Assembly: GCA_963840425.1 (NCBI GenBank)
Contig: CAWIYZ010000012.1
Location: 1-64,000 of the forward strand
Reading direction: 5' to 3'
DNA from: CADEFX01 sp963840425
GTDB lineage: Bacteria > Pseudomonadota > Alphaproteobacteria > Rhizobiales > Hyphomicrobiaceae
Length of the DNA stretch: 64,000 nucleotides
In this document: positions 6,793 through 15,348 of the stretch, piece after piece
How the letters are laid out: every line of letters starts with the position of its first letter
How positions within the stretch are numbered: position 1 is the stretch's first letter
Notes under the pieces: model-generated
The model's database searches: none
Told to the model about the DNA's origin: nothing
The model's input: only the letters and a program-made list of their open reading frames with translations
Program-made: the position numbers and the translations under genes

Positions 6793-8967
6793 CTACTCCG
6801 CCGCCTGCGCGCCGCTGTCATAGCCCATTTGCGCGTTGAGCTTCTCGACGAGATCGGCGGCGGCCTGGGCGATGTTGGTGCCGGGGCCGAACACGGCCTT
6901 GGCGCCAGCCGCAAACACGGCGTCATAGTCGCCGGGCGGGATGACGCCGCCTACCACGATCATGATGTCGCCGCGGCCTTCCTTCTCCAGGGCGGCTTTC
7001 AGCTCCGGGACGAGTGTGAGATGCCCCGCCGCCAGTGATGAGACGCCGACGATATGCACGTCGTTTTCCACCGCTTGCCGCGCCACTTCCTCGGGCGTGG
7101 AGAACAGCGGCCCGATGTCAACGTCGAAGCCGAGATCGGCGAAGGCCGAGGCGATCACCTTCTGCCCGCGGTCGTGACCGTCCTGACCGATCTTGGCGAC
7201 GAGGATGCGCGGGCGGCGCCCGTCGGCGCGCTCGAAGGCTTCGACGAGGCCCATCACACGGGTCAGATCCTTGGACATGCGGCCTGCCTCCGCTCTGTAG
7301 ACGCCCGAGACCGCGCGGATATCGGCGCGGTGGCGCCCGAAGACCTTCTCCATGGCGTCCGAGATTTCACCGACCGTCGCCTTGGCACGTGCGGCCTTCA
7401 CCGATAGGTCGAGCAGATTGCCGCCAGCCTTAGCGCCTTGGGTGAGCGCCGTCAGCGCGGCCTGTGTCTCGGCCTCATTGCGCTCGGCCTTGAGCGCGGT
7501 CAGCTTGGCGATCTGCTGATCACGGACCTTGCGGTTGTCGACCTTGAGGATCTCGATCTCGGCCTCGGTTTCGACGCGGAACTTGTTCACGCCGACGATG
7601 GTCTGGGTGCCCGTGTCTATGCGCGCCTGCGTGCGGGCGGCGGCTTCCTCGATGCGCATCTTGGGAATGCCGGCCGCGATGGCCTTCGCCATGCCGCCGA
7701 GCTTTTCAACCTCCTCGATGTGCTGCATAGCTTTGGCGGCAAGCTCCGCGGTTAGCCGCTCGACATAGAAGCTGCCGCCCCACGGATCGGCTATGCGCGT
7801 GGTGCCGCTCTCCTGCTGCAGGAAAAGTTGCGTATTGCGGGCGATGCGGGCGGAAAAGTCGGTCGGCAACGCGATCGCCTCGTCCAGCGCGTTGGTATGC
7901 AGCGACTGCGTGTGGCCCTGGGTGGCGGCCATGGCCTCGATGCAGGTGCGCGTGACGTTGTTGAACACGTCCTGCGCGGTGAGGCTCCAGCCGCTGGTCT
8001 GGCAGTGCGTGCGCAGCGACAGCGAGCGCACGTCCTTCGGCTTGAACTCCTGCTTGATGAGCTTGGCCCAGATCAGGCGGGCTGCGCGCATCTTGGCGAT
8101 CTCCATGAAGAAGTTCATGCCGATCGCCCAGAAGAACGAGAGCCGTGGGGCAAAAGCGTCGATGCCAAGGCCGGCGTTGACGCCGGCGCGCACGTACTCG
8201 ATGCCGTCGGCGAGCGTGTAGGCCAGCTCCAGGTCTGCCGTCGCGCCCGCCTCCTGCATGTGATAGCCGGAGATCGAGATCGAATTGAATTTCGGCATCT
8301 TCGCCGACGTGTAGGCGAAAATGTCCGAGATGATGCGCATGGAGGGATAGGGCGGGTAGATGTAGGTGTTGCGCACCATGAATTCTTTGAGGATGTCGTT
8401 CTGAATGGTGCCCGAAAGTTTCGCTGGCGGCACGCCCTGCTCCTCGCCTGCGACGATGAAGAGCGCCAGAACGGGGAGCACCGCGCCGTTCATAGTCATC
8501 GACACGCTCATCTCGGAGAGCGGAATGCCGGAGAACAGCGTGCGCATGTCGTAGATGGAGTCGATGGCGACGCCCGCCATGCCGACGTCGCCCTTCACGC
8601 GCGGGTGATCGAAGTCATAGCCGCGATGGGTGGCGAGATCGAAGGCGACTGACAGGCCCTTCTGCCCCGCCGCAATGTTGCGGCGGTAGAAGGCATTGGA
8701 GTCCTCGGCCGTGGAGAAGCCCGCGTACTGGCGGATGGTCCACGGCTGGGTGACGTACATGGTCGGGTAGGGGCCGCGCAGGAACGGCGCGATGCCGGGA
8801 TAGCCGTCGATGAAGTCGAGCCCCGCAGTGTCGGCGCCCGTGTAGTAAGGCTTGAGCGGGATGCCTTCGGGAGTTTGCCAGGCGGGGCTGTCGGAACGCG
8901 TGCCGGTGGGCGCGGTTGGAACCGCGCCGTCAAAACCGACTTTGGTGAAATCAGGTATTCTCGACAT
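6793..8967 (-). CDS. scpA: Methylmalonyl-CoA mutase, large (catalytic, B12-binding) subunit type
   Basis: A 724-residue adenosylcobalamin enzyme interconverting (R)-methylmalonyl-CoA and succinyl-CoA in the cytoplasm. The N-terminal two-thirds is the TIM-barrel substrate domain, with GFSTAEDSNAFYRRN and RGYDFDHPRVKGDVG near residues 80-125 and the RTHCQTSGWSLT segment. The C-terminal about 135 residues form the B12 domain. It carries the base-off ligand motif GQDGHDRG and a GGVIPPGDY loop. The length fits the single-chain or large-subunit type, and no small subunit is seen in the window. It follows the flavoprotein gene by 72 bases on the same strand, so it may be the last gene of that operon; the gap is too short for a cobalamin riboswitch. 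Confidence 0.93.
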   Translation of the reverse strand: MSRIPDFTKVGFDGAVPTAPTGTRSDSPAWQTPEGIPLKPYYTGADTAGLDFIDGYPGIAPFLRGPYPTMYVTQPWTIRQYAGFSTAEDSNAFYRRNIAAGQKGLSVAFDLATHRGYDFDHPRVKGDVGMAGVAIDSIYDMRTLFSGIPLSEMSVSMTMNGAVLPVLALFIVAGEEQGVPPAKLSGTIQNDILKEFMVRNTYIYPPYPSMRIISDIFAYTSAKMPKFNSISISGYHMQEAGATADLELAYTLADGIEYVRAGVNAGLGIDAFAPRLSFFWAIGMNFFMEIAKMRAARLIWAKLIKQEFKPKDVRSLSLRTHCQTSGWSLTAQDVFNNVTRTCIEAMAATQGHTQSLHTNALDEAIALPTDFSARIARNTQLFLQQESGTTRIADPWGGSFYVERLTAELAAKAMQHIEEVEKLGGMAKAIAAGIPKMRIEEAAARTQARIDTGTQTIVGVNKFRVETEAEIEILKVDNRKVRDQQIAKLTALKAERNEAETQAALTALTQGAKAGGNLLDLSVKAARAKATVGEISDAMEKVFGRHRADIRAVSGVYRAEAGRMSKDLTRVMGLVEAFERADGRRPRILVAKIGQDGHDRGQKVIASAFADLGFDVDIGPLFSTPEEVARQAVENDVHIVGVSSLAAGHLTLVPELKAALEKEGRGDIMIVVGGVIPPGDYDAVFAAGAKAVFGPGTNIAQAAADLVEKLNAQMGYDSGAQAAE

Positions 8968-9039
8968 TGGTCATTTCCTGCCGAACCCGGCACACGATCC
9001 TGAATAACCCGAAAATCGCGCCGCAGCAAAAGCCTGATG

Positions 9040-10773
9040 CTACTCGGCGGCGCTGGCCTTCCGCAGCAGCGTTTCTCCAGGCTTAACGAGCGTGAAGTGG
9101 ACGGGTTCGTCGGTGAGAGTGAGCCGGGCGTCCTGCTTGCGGACTACAGTAAACGTGGACGCAGCCAAGTCCCCCTCGCCGGTGAAGTCCGCGCGGTAGT
9201 GGGCGCCGCGCGAGTTCTCGCGCCGGAGCGCCGCGGCAGCGACAACCTTGGACATTTCGATGAGGTTCTCGAGGTTCAGCCAGTCGTGCCAGGTAAGATT
9301 GAAGGCGAGGTCGGTGTCGGCGATGCCGGTGGCACGAAGCTCGGTGGCAAGCTCGTCGAGGCGCTTCAGGCCACGCGTCAGGCTCTCGGCCGTACGGATG
9401 ATGCCGACATCCTCCCACATCAGGTCGAGCAGGGTGTCGCGCAGTCGGTTGATGTCGCCGGGCTTGCGTGACAAGGGATGGCGCGCCGCCGCGACGCCAG
9501 CGTCGATTGCGTCCTCGTTCGGCTCGCGGTGACCGGGGTTATTCTTGACCCAGGCTGGCATCACGTCGCCGGCGATGCCGCCAAACACCGTCGAGTTGGC
9601 CACGCCGTTGCCGCCGAGGCGGTTGGCGCCGTGGACGCCGCCGGCATCTTCGCCGGCCACGAACAGGCCGCGCAGCTCGGTGGCGGTGTCGACCGCGCAT
9701 ACAACTCCGCCCATGAGGTAGTGCGCCGTCGGCACCACCTCGACCAGTCCGCCGGCAAGATCGAAGCCGCAGTCGGCGCAGCGCTCGACCATGCCCTTGA
9801 ACTGCTTGCGCACCTTGTCGGGGCCGAGATGCCCCATGCTGATGTAGAGCCCGCCTTCCGGCGTTGTGCGGCCAGCGCGCATCTCCTCGAACATGGCGCG
9901 CGAGACGATGTCGCGCGTCGCCCGCTCGCCTCTGGAGTCGTAGGCGAACATGAAGCGCTCGTTGGTGCCGTTGAGCAGGTAGCCGCCGGCGCCGCGCAGG
10001 CCTTCCTCGATGATGGTGCCGGTCATGCGCGTGTCGCGGCCGGCGAGCACGCCCGTGGGGTGGAACTGCACCATCTCCATGTCGCGCAGCGGCAGGCCGA
10101 GGCGAAGCGCCATGGCGAGGCCATCCATGCTCTTGTCGCCCGAGGGCGTGTGGTAGCGGTACATGGTCGGCCCACCGCCGGTGGCGAGCAGCACGGCCTT
10201 GGCATGGACGAAGCGGAAGGCGCCGGTGCGCACGTCGATCATCAGCACGCCGGCGATCGACTGGCCGTCCTTGGTTGGGATGAGCGCGACGGCGCGGTGC
10301 TCCTCCATGCGCAGGATGGCCGGGCGCGCCCACACCTGCTCCATCAGCCGGTTGATGATCTCGATACCGGTGAGGTCGCCCTTGTGTACCGTGCGGTCGA
10401 AGGTCTGGCCGGCGAAGGCCTTGCCGTGCAAGGAGCCGTCCGGGTTGCGGTCGAAGAAGCAACCGACCTCGTTCTCCAGCTCGCGCACGCGCTCCACGGC
10501 GGTCTCGACCAGCGTCCAGGCGAGCTCCTGGTTGGGCAGCCACTTGCCGCCCTCGATGGTGTCCATGAAATGGCGTTCAACCGAGTCGCCGGGGATCAGC
10601 GAGACGTTATAGCCGCCCTGTACCATGCGCGTGCAGCCGGACTTGCCGAGCAGCCCCTTGCTGGCCACCGTGATGTCGAGGTCGGGATCGGCTTGCAGCG
10701 CGTGCAGGGCCGCGAACAGCCCGGCGCCGCCGGAACCGAGGATCAAAATATCGGTGCGCATGCGCTCGAGCAT
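9040..10773 (-). CDS. FrdA/SdhA-like flavoprotein subunit
   Basis: A 577-residue FAD protein of the succinate dehydrogenase/fumarate reductase family. The FAD-binding GSGGAG is at residues 13-18. Active-site signatures QFHPTGV, EEGLRGAGGY, TAHYLMGG and HGANRLGGNGVANS all match the family, so dicarboxylate redox chemistry is likely. At the place where SdhA/FrdA carry the histidine that covalently binds FAD (before the QGG motif), this protein reads GKSGCTRMVQGG, with Cys at about residue 47 in the aligned position. FAD is therefore probably non-covalent. The start lies 2 bases after the stop of the upstream anchor gene; a second ATG at 10761 is possible. The true substrate is uncertain. Confidence 0.85.
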   Translation of the reverse strand: MLERMRTDILILGSGGAGLFAALHALQADPDLDITVASKGLLGKSGCTRMVQGGYNVSLIPGDSVERHFMDTIEGGKWLPNQELAWTLVETAVERVRELENEVGCFFDRNPDGSLHGKAFAGQTFDRTVHKGDLTGIEIINRLMEQVWARPAILRMEEHRAVALIPTKDGQSIAGVLMIDVRTGAFRFVHAKAVLLATGGGPTMYRYHTPSGDKSMDGLAMALRLGLPLRDMEMVQFHPTGVLAGRDTRMTGTIIEEGLRGAGGYLLNGTNERFMFAYDSRGERATRDIVSRAMFEEMRAGRTTPEGGLYISMGHLGPDKVRKQFKGMVERCADCGFDLAGGLVEVVPTAHYLMGGVVCAVDTATELRGLFVAGEDAGGVHGANRLGGNGVANSTVFGGIAGDVMPAWVKNNPGHREPNEDAIDAGVAAARHPLSRKPGDINRLRDTLLDLMWEDVGIIRTAESLTRGLKRLDELATELRATGIADTDLAFNLTWHDWLNLENLIEMSKVVAAAALRRENSRGAHYRADFTGEGDLAASTFTVVRKQDARLTLTDEPVHFTLVKPGETLLRKASAAE

Positions 10774-10775
10774 GG

Positions 10776-11129
10776 TCAGTCCGTGCCGAGAAGGAAGATG
10801 ATCGCTACAACTGTCGCAGCCGCCACGACGCCAAACGCCATCTGCTTCTGCTGCGGCCGCCATGGCATGTTCTCAATCAGGAGCACGCGCAGACCACCGA
10901 GCAGATGCACTGCAAGAAGGAACAGGAGACCGGCTTCGGCAAATTTGACCGCGGGGTTCTGCGTCCACGCGAGAAAACTTTCGAGCCGCACCTCGCCTTC
11001 GATGGCAAGGCCGAGCGTCAGGAAGTGCAGCGGCAGGAAGAGAGCGAGCAGCACGCCGGAGATGCGGTGTACCTGGGCCGCGATCCACAGCGGATCGGTG
11101 CGGTAAGCTGCATCGCGCCGGCTTCTCAT
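10776..11129 (-). CDS. Succinate dehydrogenase cytochrome-b-like membrane anchor (SdhC type)
   Basis: A 117-residue integral membrane protein with three predicted helices at about residues 20-43, 65-87 and 96-114. HRISGVLLALFLPLHF in helix 1 and HLLGGLRVLLIE in helix 2 match the haem-binding and quinone-site patterns of the SdhC/FrdC family. It would anchor the Fe-S and flavoprotein subunits and pass electrons to or from quinone. Its ATG overlaps the stop of the preceding anchor gene (ATGA), and its stop lies 2 bases before the flavoprotein start, so translation is probably coupled. Confidence 0.8.
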   Translation of the reverse strand: MRSRRDAAYRTDPLWIAAQVHRISGVLLALFLPLHFLTLGLAIEGEVRLESFLAWTQNPAVKFAEAGLLFLLAVHLLGGLRVLLIENMPWRPQQKQMAFGVVAAATVVAIIFLLGTD

Positions 11130-11455
11130 GGCAGCACCACGGCAGCAACCGCGCGCAGTCCCAGTACGAGAAGCGTGACGCCAAAGGCCCACATGAAAAG
11201 ATCGGCGGCCGAGCGTGCGAGACGGCCCCATTCGATGGCAACGCTGCGCACACCGATGGCCGCATGCACGGCGGCAGCGAGCACGAACACACCATAGTAG
11301 AGCGCCCACACGATGCTGCCGCGCGTGCGGCCGAGGATGTCGGCGGCAGAAAGGCCCTTGCGCGTGGCATAGAAGATGACCGCGATATGGACCGCGATGA
11401 GCGGCACCATGAGGGCGGCGGTCGCGCGTTGGAGGATGTAGAGGCGAACGTTCAT
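11126..11455 (-). CDS. Second complex-II-like membrane anchor
   Basis: A 109-residue membrane protein with three predicted helices (about residues 13-30, 48-70 and 87-108). It contains LQRATAALMVPLIAVHIAVIFYA and AAAVHAAIGVRSVAIEWG, which resemble the His-containing segments of succinate dehydrogenase/fumarate reductase cytochrome b subunits. Together with the next gene it would form a two-protein, six-helix anchor. Both ends overlap neighbours by four bases (ATGA), typical of subunits made in fixed ratio. Whether it binds haem cannot be proved from sequence, though two well-placed histidines are present. Confidence 0.75.
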   Translation of the reverse strand: MNVRLYILQRATAALMVPLIAVHIAVIFYATRKGLSAADILGRTRGSIVWALYYGVFVLAAAVHAAIGVRSVAIEWGRLARSAADLFMWAFGVTLLVLGLRAVAAVVLP

Positions 11456-12186
11456 GGCTGCAACTCGCGCCTGATGTAGGCCTGCATGGTGCGCCGCTTG
11501 AGGCCGGCGATCGAGGCCGTGGGATTGAGGGCGGTGGGACATAGCTGCTCGCAGGACTGATGCGAATGACAGTTGTGGCAGCCGCCGTCGGCAGCCACCG
11601 CAGCAAGGCGCGCGGAATTGCCGGCATCGCGCACGTCGTTGACGAGGGTCCACGCGCGGTTGAGTGCGGCTGGACCCATGTAGGCATCGTTCCAGCGCAC
11701 GGTATCGCAGGCGGCGTAGCACACGCCGCAGTTGATGCACTCGATGGCCTCGCTGGCCGCGCGGCGTTCCGGACTTTCCGGATTGACGACGGCCAGTGCA
11801 TCGGCGCGCGTCTGCGACGGCACGAAGCGGCCATGCGCCCGCTGCCACTGCTCGAAGAACGGCGCCATGTCGGTGGCGAGATCCTTGATGACGGAGAGAT
11901 TGGCAAGCGGCCCGATCTCGAGCTTGCCGCTGCCGGTCACCTTGGCGACGTGCGTGCGGCAGGTCCAGCGTGGCACACCGTTGACGGTCATGGCGCAGGA
12001 GCCGCACACGCCGACGCGGCAGGCGAAACGGTAGGCGAGCGTCGGATCGGCGTTGCGCTGGATCCAGGTGACGATGTCGAGAACGGTCTGGCTCGCCTGC
12101 AACGGGACCGTGAAGGTCTGGTAACGGCCTGCATCCTTGCCGCGCCAGACCGAGACCTCGATCGTGTCGCCTGGCGCCGCGCTCAT
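11452..12186 (-). CDS. Complex-II-like iron-sulfur subunit (SdhB/FrdB type)
   Basis: A 244-residue protein linking flavin to quinone by three Fe-S clusters. The N-terminal ferredoxin domain has CRVGVCGSC plus a fourth Cys 12 residues on (WTC), giving the [2Fe-2S] site. The C-terminal domain has ECINCGVCYAAC for [4Fe-4S] and CHSHQSCEQLCPTALNP for [3Fe-4S]. All expected ligands are present. The start at MSAAPGDTIEVSV was chosen because it overlaps the stop of the upstream molybdoenzyme gene by four bases. With the following two anchors and flavoprotein it makes a full complex II-like set, in the unusual order B, anchor, anchor, A. Confidence 0.87.
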   Translation of the reverse strand: MSAAPGDTIEVSVWRGKDAGRYQTFTVPLQASQTVLDIVTWIQRNADPTLAYRFACRVGVCGSCAMTVNGVPRWTCRTHVAKVTGSGKLEIGPLANLSVIKDLATDMAPFFEQWQRAHGRFVPSQTRADALAVVNPESPERRAASEAIECINCGVCYAACDTVRWNDAYMGPAALNRAWTLVNDVRDAGNSARLAAVAADGGCHNCHSHQSCEQLCPTALNPTASIAGLKRRTMQAYIRRELQP

Positions 12187-13277
12187 CGCACCGTCACCTG
12201 CAGGCGATGCACCATGTTGTTGCCGAAGCCGCCGCGGTCGAAGGGTGCTTCCAAAGGTTGCGTCGCGCCGTCGGCGCCGGTCGCACGGCAAGCAAGCTCA
12301 TGCTCGCCCTTCGTGGCGTTCCACACGAACTGCCAGCCTCGCCAGGCGTAGCGTCCCGCGACTGGGCCAAGCTGGGCTTGCGACCACTGGCCGTCGACGC
12401 CGACCTCGACTTCGGTGATGGGTACACCCGCACCCGACCAGGCGCGCCCATACAGCGTGATGGGGCCGGCCTCGACCATGCGTTGCTCCGTCCACCAGTC
12501 GGGAATGCCGGGCGGCACCATCAGTGATTTCACCCGCATATGGCCGACCGGCGTGCCTCGCTCTTGTGCAGTCTTCTTGTAAACGTAGGAGTGAACCTGC
12601 TGATAGCCGTCGAAAGGCTCAGCTAGCGCTTCGATCCGGTGTAGCCATTTAACGCTGGCCATGCCGTACCAGCCGGGCACGATCAGGCGCAGCGGAAAGC
12701 CGTGCTGCGGCAGCAGCGGCTGGCCGTTCATGGCGTGTACCAGCAGCACGTCATCGCCGAGCGCCAGGTCGGGCTCGAGGCTGCGGCCGTAGGCGTGCTC
12801 GACCCCTTTGTCGAAGCCGCGGTCAGCGCCGAAGAAGGCGACCTCCACGGTGTCGATGTCCAGGCCAGCGCGCTCCAGCACGTGACGCAGTGGAGTGCCG
12901 GTCCACTCGGCCGTGCCCACGGCTCCATGCATCCATGGCATGCTCAACCAGCGCGGCGAGACGTTGGCGCGCCCGCTGCCGGCGCATTCCAGCGTCACAC
13001 GCAGCGTCCTCTGGGGCAGGCGCCGGATATCCTCGATGGACAAGCTGGACGGCGTGCGGACCTTGCCCCCGATGTCCAGCCGCCAGGCGGACGCGTCCGC
13101 CACATAGGGCACATCGAAGTGATTGAGCAGATAGTGCAGGCCTGCAGGAGTCACGTCGTAACGCAGCGTTTCGAGCAAGGCTCCATGATTGCGATTGGCG
13201 AGCCGCACTTCATCGCGCAGGAACAGACCGTCGCTGTGAGCGCGTGGGGCGGGATCGAAAAATGCGTGATGCGGCAA
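12183..13277 (-). CDS. Sulfite-oxidase-family molybdopterin oxidoreductase
   Basis: A 364-residue protein of the sulfite oxidase superfamily. The molybdenum-ligating cysteine is in TLECAGSGR (Cys about 98). Further family segments are NGQPLLPQHGFPLRLIVPGWYGMASVKW, read as overlapping motifs about residues 185-210, and a C-terminal dimerisation domain (about 265-364). No Tat or Sec signal is visible, so it should be cytoplasmic, unlike periplasmic SorA or SoxC. It heads the operon and is translationally coupled (ATGA) to the complex-II-like Fe-S subunit. That pairing suggests electrons from the Mo centre or the flavoprotein share a route. Sulfite as substrate is only a guess from the family. 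Confidence 0.82.
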   Translation of the reverse strand: MPHHAFFDPAPRAHSDGLFLRDEVRLANRNHGALLETLRYDVTPAGLHYLLNHFDVPYVADASAWRLDIGGKVRTPSSLSIEDIRRLPQRTLRVTLECAGSGRANVSPRWLSMPWMHGAVGTAEWTGTPLRHVLERAGLDIDTVEVAFFGADRGFDKGVEHAYGRSLEPDLALGDDVLLVHAMNGQPLLPQHGFPLRLIVPGWYGMASVKWLHRIEALAEPFDGYQQVHSYVYKKTAQERGTPVGHMRVKSLMVPPGIPDWWTEQRMVEAGPITLYGRAWSGAGVPITEVEVGVDGQWSQAQLGPVAGRYAWRGWQFVWNATKGEHELACRATGADGATQPLEAPFDRGGFGNNMVHRLQVTVR

Positions 13278-13377
13278 GGTTGTAACCGTGCCACCGCACG
13301 GTCTCCTGGGCTGATCGGATCTACGCTAGCCGTAGCAAACCCCTTCCCGTGCAACAAGCTGCGCCGTGGACGGCTCG

Positions 13378-14322
13378 TTAGCGTTTGGCATCCGCGGCGC
13401 GGCGCGCTCGCCTCTCTGGAACGAGATCGCGGGCCTGGAGCCAGAAGACCTCGCCTTCGCTGTCCTCGGTGTCGAGCCAGACGAAAGGCAGGTGCGGGTA
13501 TTCCGCCTCGAGCAGTGGTCGGCCGGTGCCGACCTCGACTACGATATGTCCCGTTGAGGTCAGATGTGCTGCGCCCTCCGCCAGGATGCGGCGGACCAGC
13601 GCCAGGCCGTCCGCACCACCGGCATGGGCCAGTGCCGGCTCCGCCCTGTGCTCAGGTGGGAACGATGCCATGGCCGCCACGCTGACATAGGGTGGATTGG
13701 CAAGAATAAGATCGTAGCACTGCCGCGGCACAGGGCCGAACAGGTCGCCGGCGAGCAACATCACGCGATCGCTCAGGCCGTAGGCCTCGACATTGCGCGC
13801 TGCCACGGCAAGAGCTTCGGCACTGATGTCGGTGGCGGCGATCTCGGCATGTGGAAAGGTGAGCGCCGACAGAATAGCGAGGCAACCAGAGCCCGTGCAG
13901 AGGTCGAGCACTAGCTCGATGCCGCCAGGATCTAGGACGACCGGCGAAAGGCCCTTGGCCAGCAACTCGCCCAGCAGGGAGCGGGGCACGATGACCCGCT
14001 CATCGACGTAGAAAGCACGTCCGCCGATCCAGGCTTCGTTGACGAGATACGGCGCGGGCTTGCGGGTAGTGATACGGCGCTCGACGACATCATGCACAGC
14101 CGCACGCTCACTGTCCGTCAGCCGCGCCTCGAGCCACGGCTCGAGCTGGTCGATGGGCAGATGCAGGGTCTTCAGCAAGAGAAATGCGGCCTCATCGAGC
14201 GCGTTCGTCGTGCCGTGGCCATAGAAGATGCCGGCAGCATTGAAGCGGCTGACCGACCAGCGCAGCCAGTCGCGCACCGTGGCGAGTGAGGCGAGTGCCT
14301 CGTGTCGCGATTGTCCTGTCAT
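13378..14322 (-). CDS. prmB: Ribosomal protein uL3 glutamine N5-methyltransferase (PrmB)
   Basis: A 314-residue SAM-dependent methyltransferase expected to methylate a glutamine of ribosomal protein L3. The SAM-binding LDLCTGSGCLAI motif and the catalytic NPPYVS motif of HemK/PrmB-type N5-glutamine methyltransferases are present. The N-terminal helical region with SRFNAAGIFYGHGTTNALDEA is characteristic of PrmB and not of PrmC. The start at 14322 was chosen over an upstream in-frame ATG at 14358 because a GAGG-like ribosome site precedes it. It stands 100 bases before the molybdoenzyme gene on the same strand; co-transcription is possible but not required. Confidence 0.88.
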   Translation of the reverse strand: MTGQSRHEALASLATVRDWLRWSVSRFNAAGIFYGHGTTNALDEAAFLLLKTLHLPIDQLEPWLEARLTDSERAAVHDVVERRITTRKPAPYLVNEAWIGGRAFYVDERVIVPRSLLGELLAKGLSPVVLDPGGIELVLDLCTGSGCLAILSALTFPHAEIAATDISAEALAVAARNVEAYGLSDRVMLLAGDLFGPVPRQCYDLILANPPYVSVAAMASFPPEHRAEPALAHAGGADGLALVRRILAEGAAHLTSTGHIVVEVGTGRPLLEAEYPHLPFVWLDTEDSEGEVFWLQARDLVPERRARRAADAKR

Positions 14323-14451
14323 CCTTGCCTCGGTCGTCGAGCGCTCCTGCATCCACAACTGGTCGTGGGTGCAAGTCTACCTTATCAGGCGCGAATTTGA
14401 TCTGCCGTCCCCTAAGCGCACATTTCGACGCTGGACGAGGAAGCGGCAGCC

Positions 14452-15327
14452 ATGGCCAATTTCACGACGCATATCGCGGTCGGCACGATCGTCAGCGGCG
14501 CGTTGGCGACCCTGACGCTCGCGGCGGATGTAATTGCGCCGGAAAACCTGGTGGCGGTGACGATGGCGGGGGTGCTCGGCAGCGTGCTGCCCGATATCGA
14601 TCTCAAGGATTCGCGACCGAGCCATGCGCTGTTCTCGGGACTTGCGGTTTTCTTCTCGTTCGTGGTCCTGTTCACTTTCGCGCACCGCTTCTCGGTTGCC
14701 GAGCTCTGGATACTCTGGCTCGGTACCTTGGTGTTCATGCGCTACTTCGTGCATTTCGTCTTCCACCGCATGTCGTACCATCGGGGTATCTACCACTCGA
14801 TACTGGCGGGGCTGTTCTTTGCCTTTTTCACTGCGGTCGTGTTCAAGCACCTGCTCGGGCGCCATGAAGGGGTGGCTTGGCTGGCAGGCGGGTTCATGTT
14901 CGTGGGCTATCTGGTGCACCTGACTCTCGACGAGATCTATAGCGTCGACGTCATGGATACGCGCGTGAAAGCCTCGTTCGGCACGGCGCTGAAGCTCTTC
15001 GACAAGAAACATCTTGGGCATTCGGCTGCAATGGCCTTGGCTGCAGTCGCGGCCTTCGTATTCACGCCATCTACAACGACGTTTGTGGACGGCATGCGCT
15101 CGCGACAGATCTGGGCCGGCCTGCATCAGCGCCTGTTGCCGAAGGATCGCTGGTTCGGCATCGTCAACCTGCGCGGTCGCACGGCCATGGGCGACGCAGA
15201 CGCGGTTCCAGCCGATACGAGCGGCGCAGGAGGCGTGGCTCCCACTTCGGGAGATGCGAATAGGGGTGCAGCGGAGTCCCGTATCTCTACCGGCTCAATT
15301 GCGGGTGAGACCAAGCCACCCGAGTAG
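14452..15327 (+). CDS. YdjM/DUF457-type membrane-bound metal-dependent hydrolase
   Basis: A 291-residue inner-membrane protein of the YdjM (DUF457) family. It starts MANFTTHIAVG and carries family motifs: an N-terminal THIAVG histidine, GSVLPDIDLKD near residue 40, a membrane-embedded YHRGIYHSI, and VHLTLDEIYSVD. The His/Asp residues are thought to bind a metal. About four to five hydrophobic helices lie between residues 10 and 205. The last about 60 residues are a hydrophilic, low-complexity tail rich in Gly, Ala and Asp. The biochemical role is not established for the family. It is convergent with the TetR gene (21-base gap). Confidence 0.8.
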   Translation: MANFTTHIAVGTIVSGALATLTLAADVIAPENLVAVTMAGVLGSVLPDIDLKDSRPSHALFSGLAVFFSFVVLFTFAHRFSVAELWILWLGTLVFMRYFVHFVFHRMSYHRGIYHSILAGLFFAFFTAVVFKHLLGRHEGVAWLAGGFMFVGYLVHLTLDEIYSVDVMDTRVKASFGTALKLFDKKHLGHSAAMALAAVAAFVFTPSTTTFVDGMRSRQIWAGLHQRLLPKDRWFGIVNLRGRTAMGDADAVPADTSGAGGVAPTSGDANRGAAESRISTGSIAGETKPPE

Positions 15328-15348
15328 GGGACGCGTGCGCCCAGCAGC

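Noticed and set aside
8968..9039. A cobalamin riboswitch before the B12-dependent mutase
   Set aside because: The gap to the upstream gene is only 72 bases, too short for a cobalamin riboswitch of about 200 bases, and no B12-box-like sequence was seen.
9478..11106. A 542-codon open frame on the plus strand
   Set aside because: It is antisense to the flavoprotein and anchor genes, is rich in Ala/Gly/His as expected for a shadow frame, and has no ribosome site.
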